Assembly: GCA_016584305.1 (NCBI GenBank)
Contig: JACEEZ010020317.1
Location: forward strand, 314,794-378,793
DNA from: Chionoecetes opilio
Taxonomy: Eukaryota > Arthropoda > Malacostraca > Decapoda > Majidae
Length of the DNA stretch: 64,000 nt
Direction: 5' to 3'
Made by a program: the position numbers and the translations under genes. Each line of letters opens with the position of its first letter. Position 1 is the first letter of the stretch. This document shows positions 43,563 through 55,500 of the stretch, piece after piece. Below the pieces are notes generated by a model. That model ran no database searches. It saw nothing but the letters and a program-made list of their open reading frames with translations, and was not told the DNA's origin.

Positions 43563-46500
43563 CTGCAAATGATAAAATAGTATTAAATGCTTCAAGGTGG
43601 CATTGCCTTGCAATCATCTAGAGTGAAGAACATTTCTATCAAATCCTTGAACCAAAATTGACCGGCAGATGAACAGTATCAATACAAGATGCTATTATTT
43701 ACCATTACAGTAAGACCCCACCTGTCCGCTACTCACGGGGAATTGTGTTTTCCGGATAGCCTGATTTTCCGGTTAGTTGAGTGGTATTCTTTTAAAGATT
43801 CTATTTGTAGCAGTAACCAAAGTGATATAGAAAAATTATATCTGTTCTCACCTTTTTCCAGACATTTACATATGTCCATTTTCTGCTTCAGTGTTAACAT
43901 GACATGTTTGCACTTAAATAGCACTTTGGACTTGGCTTATAGTTAAGGAAGCAGTATGGGTATGCAGTAAAACCCTTATAACTTGGCATTGTATAACTCG
44001 GCAAGGCAGACAAAGTTGTTGTTTTTATGCCTATATGCCTATCTATGCCTATAGCGCCTGTAGGCAGTGACCTCCAGGGCTCAGATGGTAGGCCCTGGAG
44101 GCTCACTTGAGGGCTGTGATGGTTGGCCCTCGCCCGTGGTGGCGCAGGCAGGATTTTTATAGTGACGCCTGTGATTCGCTATAGTGACGCTCATGCCACC
44201 CCCTGTGTCCTCCGATGCACTCGCAGTCGAAGGTAGAGTTAATGGACAGGGCATGTGGGTGTTCTTAGGCCACTCGACGGTGCAGAAAGATTTTAAGTGG
44301 ATTTATGGGTCTCACTCGGTATCGAACACGGGTCTTCGAGAACGCCACCCGGTGACGCTAACCACTGCTACCGCCTCCCCTAAACTGCATCTCTTGGTTT
44401 TCACTCGGCATATCATGCCCTCACAACCTCATGTGTGAACATGTAAACAGAAAGTCGGCAAAAAATAATGTATCTCGGCATATTGCCGTTATAACTATCT
44501 CTTTGCTTACACTCGGCATATCCTCAGTCGCATAAAGTCGTGATTTTGTCCTTTTGACCTTTTCCTGCAGGCTCAGGCTCTTCAATATCATTCCCTTCCT
44601 GCTGGAGACACCCTTGCGTGATGGAGCTGACATCTTGAAATACAGTACTGTATCCCAAAACAACTATTAAATTTTTTTTCCCCACCCATATCAGAGGAGG
44701 GCATTTGCATAATTCAGCATATTGAATGGCAATTAACTAGGCAAGGGGCAGAGCCCCTATCGTGCCGAGTTATAAGGGTTTTACTGTGAGTCTAGGGGAC
44801 GCACTGCTTACCAAGGCCATAGGCCTTGCCATAGGTATGGCTGGCTCAAGGAATTCCAATATGCACAATATGGATTGGCATGCGTGTATCAGGGTTCGCT
44901 AGCAAATGATGGGGACAAATAAATTAGTCATGACAATTTTGGACAATTAGATTGATAGTAAGTAACTACACTATATTTTTAGTAGACATATTTTGCCAAA
45001 TGTAATTTTCAATACAAGGTCAGGGCTCCCCTCCAGGAAAATTGTTGCTATGCCACTGCTGCTTACCTGGCGCAAATTTCAAACTTTCATGATTTAAAAC
45101 ATACAATTTTAATTATTTATTTTCTCTTTGAACAAATTCTGGTTGCTTGAGCTTTCCAGATAATTAAATACTGGTTAGCTCGGGTCTTACTATATTTGCA
45201 TTAATGTGTTTTCTAATGATCACCTTCAACAAAAAACGAAATATTTTGTCATAATTACACTAAGCATTTGCAGTGCTGCACATGGAGGTAAAACAAACAC
45301 CGCTGTAAAATGTGGTTTATGATTACTAATATTACATCACCTCTTCCTCTAACTCAATGGGGAGGCGGTAGCAGTGGTTAGCGTCTCCGAGTGGCGTTCT
45401 CGGTGACCCGAGTTCGATCCCCGATGAAAACCAAAATCCACTATAAATCTTTCTGCATCGTCGAGTGGTCTTAAGAACACCCACATGCCGCCCATTAACT
45501 CTACCTTCAATTGCCAGTGCATCGGAGGACATAAGGGGGCGGCATGAGCCTCTAATCACAGGCGTCACTATGAATATCCTGCCTGCGCCACCACTTGCGA
45601 GGGCCAACCATCACAGCCATCAAGTGACCCTCCAGGGCCTACATCCGAGCCCTGGAGGTCACTGCCTACAGACAGGCGCTATAGGCACAAATGTTAAAAA
45701 AAATAATAATAATAACAATTGGCGACGTTACTTTACCCCATTAACACTGGAAAAATGGTAAGAAATCCTGAGAAAAAGGTGTTGCTCATCTCAATGTGTG
45801 GCATGAATGGGTAATGAGTTTATGCTTGGTGGTAATTCATTTATCAGAAAACTAAATATATTAATGGAAAGCTAATGAAAATCTGCTTCTATTGATATTG
45901 CTCCAACTTAAATGTTGTCTCACAAAATATTAAATGGCGAAGCGTTTTAAGTGAATATTAAGTTCATGCATATTTCTTCAGTCTCATAATGGCATTTCTT
46001 TAGTGTGTTTTACTGTTTTTTATTTGATAATATTATAGAACAAACATTTACGAAGATAACAGTATATCATTTATACTGTTGAACCAAAGGAAGGGAAAAG
46101 GGAGTGATGTTTGAAAATGTCAGGAATCTCGTAAATGTCAACCCACTCAATGAGTAGTGGTCGTTTTGTCCCCCCCCCCCCCTCCCCCTTGTAATAAGGG
46201 AGGTGTTCGCTCACCATAGGGTGAGCGTAGGAATGTGTATATATATATATATATAATTATAATGGTAATGGGTAGAAAGTAAGGTAATTTAAGTAAATGA
46301 TAAGTATTGGGATATATATGATGAATGAACATTCCCAGTGGTATTAACCACTTGCACCTTATATTGGCACCTTGGTTTGAAGCGGCTGGTCATTGGCCGC
46401 TGCCGTCATTATCCTCGCCACCGAGGGTAGGACACGTGACTGGGTATTGTCGCGGTGTGTTAAACAAAAGGACGTGTTAAAATCAACACAGCGATTCCAT

Positions 46501-49500
46501 CAGCTGCGTCATTATTGTGTGATTACCCGCTTGACGTCCAAATCAAACTCACCGCTTCCGCCCTTCACTGCCGGCCTGATCACGGCCTGGCCACTCCGAA
46601 CGCCTGAGCATGCAGTATCTAATAACGTCCTTCTACCCTATCAACCCTCCTATCCACCGATAAGTATCTTAGTTAGTACTGGCTGGGGTATTTTGTCGGG
46701 ATGAGATAGACAAGGGTTATCCGAAGGCAAGAACTTCAATTAATTAAATGTTTGTAACATAAAATGTCCACATTTTCCTTCCAAATCAAAAATACATAGT
46801 TAAGGATGGCATTATTCTACATTTTGAGTATTTCTGCTATGGCATTCCACCCAATAAAAACCTCAATTATAAAGACTACTATATGTATAACAAATTTCAT
46901 ACCATATTTTCTTAAAATAGGTACTTACATAGAATGATATCAATGTTAATATATCAATATAACAATATACACATGATCATTTTCTTACGAGACATATTGA
47001 TACCAAACACCCGTATAAAGGTAAAGATGGGGGCATACGCTATGCTGCGCGTGGCCTCGATGCTCATCTCCGTCGCATTAGCCCTTGAGCCTGTGGTGGG
47101 TGAGAACCCATTACCCCAGGACACAGAGCTAGTGTGACATCCGGGTTACCACAGTTACCTTCCCCAGGTTTCCCCAGATACCCATTTATCAACCCCGAAA
47201 GGGAGGTTGAACAGCTGGGTGGGCTGGTCACCGACTTGCTTTGGCCCGGATTCGAACCAGGGCCCTCAGATTCGTAGCCAGGCGTGCTAGCCACTACACC
47301 ACGGAGGCATGGCTAGTTATAGTAGTAGTCAAACACCCGTATAAACTATGACTAATTACTGTATTTTGAGACATAGCCTAATGGTATCTTAAAAGTATTA
47401 TGGCTGATTCTCTTACCTTTTGTAATGTATAAGTAGAAGAAGTCACAGTAAAGGACTGTCTGAACAACTCCAGCCACAATAGCAATCAGATCATAAAATC
47501 CTTCAGCATAATATCTGTAAACCTGTAAGAGAGTTTCATAAGTCCAATTCTCATATATTAGAATACAGTATAGGATTAGATTAATCAAATGCAATTAAGT
47601 AATTATACACGGGTGATACAATTGTAGCTTAAGTGAAAAAGTATATAATGTATGCTAGTTTAGAGATGGGGACAGCTAGACAGAAAGTTGTACAATATCC
47701 CATTATTGCGTTTAATATATGGATGAGTCTGGGATAATATACTGTAGGAGAAAGAGGATACAGATAAATGCAGTTTGGTTATATTCCAAGTATGAAAATA
47801 ACTTATGGTGCCTACAGTGGTGGTCTGTAGGTTTTAGTAATGAGTGATTAGTGTATATCATAATGAGGATGCAATGGTCAAAGAACTACTGTAAATGGCT
47901 TTAGAAATAAATATTTTGTAACAAATGTGTGCATATCTCAAGAATTGGTGACAATAATGCAGAAAACAATATCAAGAGACATAGGGATGGACTGCCCTGG
48001 AACTGCTGTATGCAAATTATTTGATTCTGATTTCAATTAGCTTGGAAAATGCAAAGGGCTTTGCAAATGAGGCAATGGTATGGTGGTAATGATAAGCATA
48101 CATATAGACCTCTTTTAACGCAACCTTGCTTTACAAAAATTTTGTTACAATATTGTTTGTACCAAAATTAGGTTAACATGCGGAAATTTCGAAGTTGCGC
48201 ACAATTTCTTTCTTTTTTTAAATAAAGAAATCAATGGTAACGTAAAATTAGCTTAAGGCACAATTTTCCAGGAGTGTAACTCATGCGTTTAACAAGGTCT
48301 AGGTGTATATCAGACTATTGCCCAACACAACAGTTAGGTTTCTGATCCAATCATGTGTAATGAACCTCATGCCCAGTAAAATCAATTTCATTGAGAAAAA
48401 ATGGGTTTGATTCCCAGATCCTCCTGACCCCCTTATAAAGGTTTTATATACACTCGACCCTCGATTTAAAGGATTTCGGATTTAACAGACTCCATCTGCT
48501 ACTGGACAAGTGGACCAAACCATTCAAAAAGTCCATTGCTTGATTTTTTTTAAGTTTTTTTTTTACGTTTCAGCCTATATCGCCTGTAGGCAGTGACCTC
48601 CAGGGCTCGGATGGTAGGTCGTGGATGTTCACTTGAGGGCTGTGAGGGTTGGCCCTAGCCCGTGGTGGCACAGGCAGGATTTTTATAGTGACGCCTGTGA
48701 TTAGAGGCTCATGCCGCCCCCCTGTGTCCTCCGATGCACTCGCAATCGAAGGTAGAGTTATGGGCAGCATGTGGGTGTTCTTAGGCCACTCAACGGTGCA
48801 GAAATATTTTAAGTGGATTTATGGGTCTCACTCGCGATCAAGTTGATTGTATATATATATTTCCTTAAAAACAATACACACCTTACATAAAGGGCCTAAA
48901 GATAACAATCCTGGAAGATAACGAGGAATCTTGTGTACTGTACACTAGCCTTATGCAACTCAAACTTCCCCCCAGTCTGTCCAATCAACTTTGCACTCCA
49001 AGATGTCAATAATGTCTATTTACTTAACAAGGGTAAGTATTTTCTCTTCTTCTCGCTAAAGACCTAACCCTTCATGACAGGTTGTTCAGCAGACATAGTG
49101 AAATAAAGGTGGTGAAAATAACCATTGAGAAGCATAATGCCAAATGACACTAGCACAATTTTTTTCCTTGTCAGATTCTTCAGTGCCTGTAGGTTGAGGG
49201 CTGTGATGGCTGGCTTTCGCCCGTGTTGGCGAGGGCAAGCTTTTTATAGTGATGCCTTTAATTAATGATAAAGGGGTCATGCTGCCCCCTCATGTCCCTC
49301 ATTGCATACATCGTCAAGATAGGGTTGATAGGCTTCATGTGGTAGGTCTGCCGGTACTTTACAATTGCAGAAAGTTTGCTTCCGGAAGTAAATATATATA
49401 TATTATATATAATATAATAAAACTTGAGGCCTTGATCTCACCACTCCAGTTGCTAACCACTCATCCAATGCCTCCCCAGTAACACTTATGCAACATAAGC

Positions 49501-52500
49501 TATGTGGGTGAGTCCACCCACTATAACATGGAACTATGTCAGAATTAGAGAGAATTGACAAAGAAGAAATGTACGTACAGGAATAAGAGGATGTCCATGG
49601 AAAGAAACTAAAGAAGACAAAATGCTTGGAAGACATTAAGAAGTAGTAGTTTTCCCTATTGGTGTATTGACATGTGGAATAAACTGGACAGTGAAACAAT
49701 AAATGCCAAGAATATTAATTATTTTTAAAGCTAAGATTGACCAGGGACCCCACTAGTGTAACTCATTTCCCGATTTCACAACTAGATAAATAAATCCCCA
49801 ACTAACCCTTTATAACATGATTCATTATGTTCATGTTTTCAAGACACATCATTATTCAATAACAAATTTTGCTTGTATAAGCCATTAATATTGCCTGCCT
49901 TCATAGGCTATCATAGAATGTGTGGAGTAGTTCTACCAAAGATATAATAAAGACTGTATTACACTATTTTTAGAAGAAAGTTAGACTTACCCAGTTGATG
50001 ATGTAGAGGGCTCGATAAGAACCCAGAGCAAACAAGTAATGTGATGTTATGCTCTCTGCTTCTCCAGTTTTGGATACCATGAACAGCTGTGGCAGGATTG
50101 CAACAGACTCAAGGTAGATGCTGAAGGTCCACAGGATCTACAGGAAGAAAAATTGTGTGATTTCTATAGAATCACATACAATTTGTATGAATTCTGCATT
50201 GCTTTGAGCCTCATAACTCTCCAATTTAGGTTCATGTACAGTAAAATATATTATAGATGCTTGCTTGGCTTTCACAAAATCAGTCACTTACAATTTTGAT
50301 AGTTGCTGCTAAGAGCCTATATGCAGAAAGTGACATGATATGCACTGCATAGTTCTTATACAAGTTCATACATAGACAATTATCTGGGAAATAAAACTCC
50401 TACATGCAATATATTCTAAATTAAATTGTTTACATTTTCTGAAACTGTCAGATAAATTTATCCATAAGTCTTAAAGTACCTCTAGTGGTGAAAAATCGTG
50501 GTTGATGAGAACAGACAGAATGACTGTGGGGATGAGCAGGAACTCCACCCGGAAGGTATCATGGTTGTGGTCATAGGTGGCCTTGAAGCGCACGTAGATC
50601 AGGTACAGTGTCGCGTATGCAGCACCAAGGAAGATGATCTGAAAGAATATTAATCACACAGGTAAGCAGGTAAGCAATATTCATGAGGATTAATATCTCT
50701 AAAATTCTTAAATGACCCTCTTTTCCTATATTCCTTGAGTGTGGTGCAATCATTGTCATCTAATCACTTGGCAGGTACATCTCACCTAATTCCCACAAAC
50801 ATACATACAAAAGGCCTTCTCACAAACGTGTGGGATGGCACATAACCCAGGGCGCTTCATTAATAAAAAAATAATCATCCTAAATATGCAATATGATTTT
50901 AAGAAAAATGACAAGTAACTTCTAAAAAAATCAGGTTTTACCTAATGTGTTCTCATGTTCCGCACAACTATTTTGTAACATTCACTTTGAGTTTAGAGTG
51001 GTTTTGCAAATCTTCTGAAATGACTGAAATAACAGCAGAAACCCACAGAATGCTTAAACAAGTACACACAAACCTCGATTTCCCGGACTAATAGGGGGGA
51101 GCACTGGTCCGGGAACCGCAAAAGTCCGGGAATTGCAAGTCCGATGCCATTACCCACCCCCGGACGTTTATCCTACTCTAGTATTTACTGTCTGGCAACC
51201 AACAATATCAACTACCCCGCCGCGGACTTTTACGTCCGCTGAGCATGCAGCCACCTGGCGGGAGGCAGCAGAAAGTGTTCAATAGTCTCAAGAGACGTTC
51301 CTGCACCAGGGGCAGTGGGGGTCAGGGGACTAACGGAGGCTGTGCAGGTGAACCGTGAGTGTCGTGTGCCCAAATGTAAACAATACGACCGCTGAGCATG
51401 CTGCCACCTGGGGGGAGGCAGCAGAAAGTGTTCAATAGTCTCAGAAATGTTCTTGCACCAGGGGCAGTGTAAGTCAGGTGACTGACGGAGGCTGTGCAGG
51501 TGAACCGTGAATGTTGTGTGCCCAAATGTAAACAATACGACCGCTGAGCATGCTGCCACCTGGCGGGAGGTGCGGACACTGACCAGGGGTGACAGGAGAC
51601 GCTCGGACCGCCGGAGAACTTGGTCAATTTACGAACAGGACCAGGCATTTCAACGTACAAACAAAAAAACAAACAAAAAAAAAAATTGTCCGAGATTGAC
51701 ATATCCCCGGACCTCGGATTTTGTCCGGCAAATCCGATATCCGGGAAATCGAGGTTTGTGTGTACTTGGTGATGAAGGCAAAGCAAACAATTTATTTGAT
51801 AAAGGTGTTTCAGGGAAAAACTAACCTGTGATGAGTTCAAAGATTGCTCTGAATGGAAAATCATTGACAAGCATAACTTTAGAAAATATTGCACATGTGT
51901 AGTACATGACTAAGCATGCAGGCTAACAGCAAACATTTGAAAATTTCACAATAATGTTTTGAGGTAGCCATGGGAGAACATCTGACATACGAGTCCAGAT
52001 AAGTGGCACAACAACAACAGTATTCCCACCCACCTGTTGCAATCTGTTAACCAAATTCTAGCTTCCAAAAATATGACTGTCATCCCTCACCCCAACCCTC
52101 CTAACTTTGCCATGTACAACTTTTCCTGCTCCCCAAAAGGAGATTTCAGCTGGTGTTTTGACATAATTGAAAAGACATGTGTAGAGAATGGGAATGATGC
52201 ACACATGCCGAAGTGTATTGATATGCAGAGGACCCGACAATTATAAATTAGTATGAGTAATTGTTTTATGCCCAAATTCATGGAACCCTGAGGTAGCTCC
52301 TCATAATAGTGCAATATATGATGTTATAGGAATCAATATATAAATATCAAATAATACAATATTTAATGTTATCAAATATTGTAAGACAACAAACAAAAAC
52401 TAATATATTGATCAATGAATGAAAATGAATAAATTCATTAACGGATCATGAAATGGATGATCCAGTAAAGGGATCACAGATTTTAACTAAATCAGAAAGA

Positions 52501-55500
52501 CTAGGATAACAAGCACAGTACTGTACTAACATACATATTTTCATTTAACCACTTGAACTGAGTATATTATAAAAGCACACACACACACACAGTTTCTGAA
52601 GGAAAAACTTGATTAATGTAGAGACGGAGACAGGACAACACGAGTATAGCTCATGGCCTGTATGCTAAAACTAGGTAAATACACATACACAACTGACATA
52701 AAAAGCCAATGTCAAAAAGGAGTTCAACACTGAAAGGACAAAGCAAGAAACCCGACAAGAGAAGAGATACTAGGATGTGGAAAAGTAGCTGTATCAATAG
52801 AGCAATAAATCAGTGGCATGCACTTATAGAAGAGGTGATGTGTCCAAGAAGTGTACATAAATATCAGGAAAAATATATTTTGGTATCAAAATAACATTAT
52901 GAGTTTGACTCAATCCTGTGAATATACAAGTGGGTAAACAGATAAATACATACACAGGACTGATCACCAGAGAAACATATTTATAATATTGTTGGTGCAA
53001 TATATACTTCTGATGGACATTAAAACCGCTTTCGTCTGTATGGATGACATGGTAAAAGACTTGATGTGACATGATCCACCCTAGATTAGAGTACATCATG
53101 GTGGTATGGTCTCCACATAAAAAAATTGAGAGAGAGGATTGAGAATAAAAAACGTGGCCACAAAAATTGTTCCCAGTCTGTTCCCAAATGTCAGATCTGA
53201 CATTTGAGGAGAGGTTGGAGAAAGCAGGTTTGACATTATTGGAGTAAAGAGAAAAAAAAGAGACTTGATAGCAGTGTACAGAGCAATGATGGGAACGAGA
53301 AGTAATTGACAAAGGAGACACGTATGTAATGGAAGTAGGGACCTACAAGAGGCCATGAAATAACTAAAAAAAAAATGGCCTGAAGGATATTAAGAAATAG
53401 TTCTCCTTATTGGTGTATTGATATATGAGACAACCTGTACGATGAAATTGTAAATGCAAAGAGTATTTGTATGTTAAAAGCTAATATTAACAAATTGAGG
53501 CACAGAGATGGGATCCTACATGTATAAAAAAAAATTATATATATCACAGCTAAGTAAATATACACTGTTTGCTAGTCTAGTGGGTAAGAGACGGTGTGCC
53601 ATTCTAGAGTCCTGCGTTCAAACCCCATTCATGATTAAAGACTTTTCATTGACAAAAGCGGGCAGTTATTGTCCTTGAGCAAGGACACGGGGAGTGTGTG
53701 GTGTGTAAGGTCCCAGTCTTACCCAAAGATCAGTTCTATGAGCTCTAAGCTCACTACCGGGAGGGTAGTAGCTGATGATTGTGAATCCAGTTCGTGATCA
53801 AGACCATGGTGAATAGCACACACACAAACACACACATACACACACAATGTACCTTCATTGTCGAGTTGTAGAGTGATATGAAGTTTGTGAAGAGGTCCAA
53901 ATAGCGGGCAGTATAGGTGATTGCAAACATGACTTGAGATTTACCCGATATACCTGTAGGTAAAAAGCAATATGATAATGAAGTTGCAGTTTTGCCATAA
54001 TGAATATATCTTAAAAGAAACCAGTCCAGTCTAGTCTAGTCTAGTTTACAGTGATGCCTAGTCTTTGAACTCCCTCAAAGGTGGCCGCGCAATACGAGTC
54101 TCCATTTGCATCTGTCCATGCACCTCATTCTTATTCTTCCAGTCTAATTACTCTTGTATCTCCTCCCTCATGCACTTACTCCAGCTCTTTATCTTCCCAT
54201 TCAACACAGGGTCATCCTTTCTCACTCCCAGCATCTATTCTACTCTTACATATCCGTCTTGTTGAAGCTCGCATCAATCCATGCAATATCCACAGGATGT
54301 GATCCTCATGCTTATTGCAAGCCTTCATACCTAAAAGATCAACAGTAGTGCCACTATAGGGATATGATGATGCAACTTATGCGTGGTGTTATCTGACAGC
54401 TGAGGTGATGAGGGTTACCAGGTATCAAATATATTTGGCAAAATTCTGGTTCTCAGCATCCCGCTATTTTTAAGGCAAAATATTTATCTTTTTACAGATT
54501 TTCATGTAATATTTTTTTCTTTTATTTGGTGATTATTTTTCAGCAAAGTCACGTTTTTTTTCTTTTTCTAAAGGGGAGGACCTATCCTAAACAAGCAATT
54601 CTATGAAAAGAAATGAGATTAATTGAGAATCAGGTAAAATCTATGAATATTATTTCAAATTTACCCTAGCTAGCTTAAGACTAGCTAGTCTTACCTCCTA
54701 AGCCAGAGATGGCAAACCATCATGGACATCCCCTAACTCAAAAAAAAAGTTGTAAGATTATAACAGAACACATCAATTAGAAAACAAGAGTTAAGTTCTA
54801 TAAATTGCAGAATGCTGAAAAACTAAATGATGCCATATAACTGTACACAACATATGCACGAGCTACACAAATCACTCGACACTACGATTTACATATAACC
54901 TTCCTTCCCCTGAGAATTAATATGCTAACATATATATATGTACACATTATTAATTTGAAAGACGTAACTGTGATTGCTGTTCGAAACGTCATTCTCAGAT
55001 GCGGGTAGTAAGGTTGCTACACAACTGCGTCCATGTATGTTGTATACATATTTGTGCCCACCAGTCATCATAGCATGAATGTTTTGAGTTTATGAGTCAA
55101 ACATTCATTTTGATATAAGTGCAGTTTAAACCAATACACGATCGGTGGTTTCAAGGGTTACAGGAAGTTTCAACGGGGAAAATTGAGGTTTCGACGGTAC
55201 CGTCAAACTCCGTCGAAACTTCCAATGTGTCTATATGTCTATCATACATAGGTCCTAAAGAGATTTTATGTCTTATCTTTAAATGATTGTCACTGACTGT
55301 ATCAGGGGCAGGTATGTTATTTCTAAAGCTGGACTCTTCACAGACTTGGGGATCTTGAAACGAGAGAGCAGTTCTGATAGGGAGGTGTGTGTGCTCACTG
55401 AGTGAGCTCTGGTCGTGGTAGTGTAGTTGGTGGATTATTGTTAGACAATAATCATAAGCCATAATTATAAGTATAATAATAATGGTATACAGTAGCTTGT

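Larger units (their letters stand above)
43708..45192. mobile_element. pogo-like element in KDELR intron 5
   Basis: CAGTAAGACCCCACCTGTCC on the left against ...GGTTAGCTCGGGTCTTACTA on the right, TA flanks (43706-43707, 45193-45194). Contains the next element. Confidence 0.75.

Noticed and set aside
47220..47310. Possible tRNA-Arg gene
   Set aside because: The anticodon stem does not pair well, and the sequence is the head of a SINE with a 16-bp TSD.
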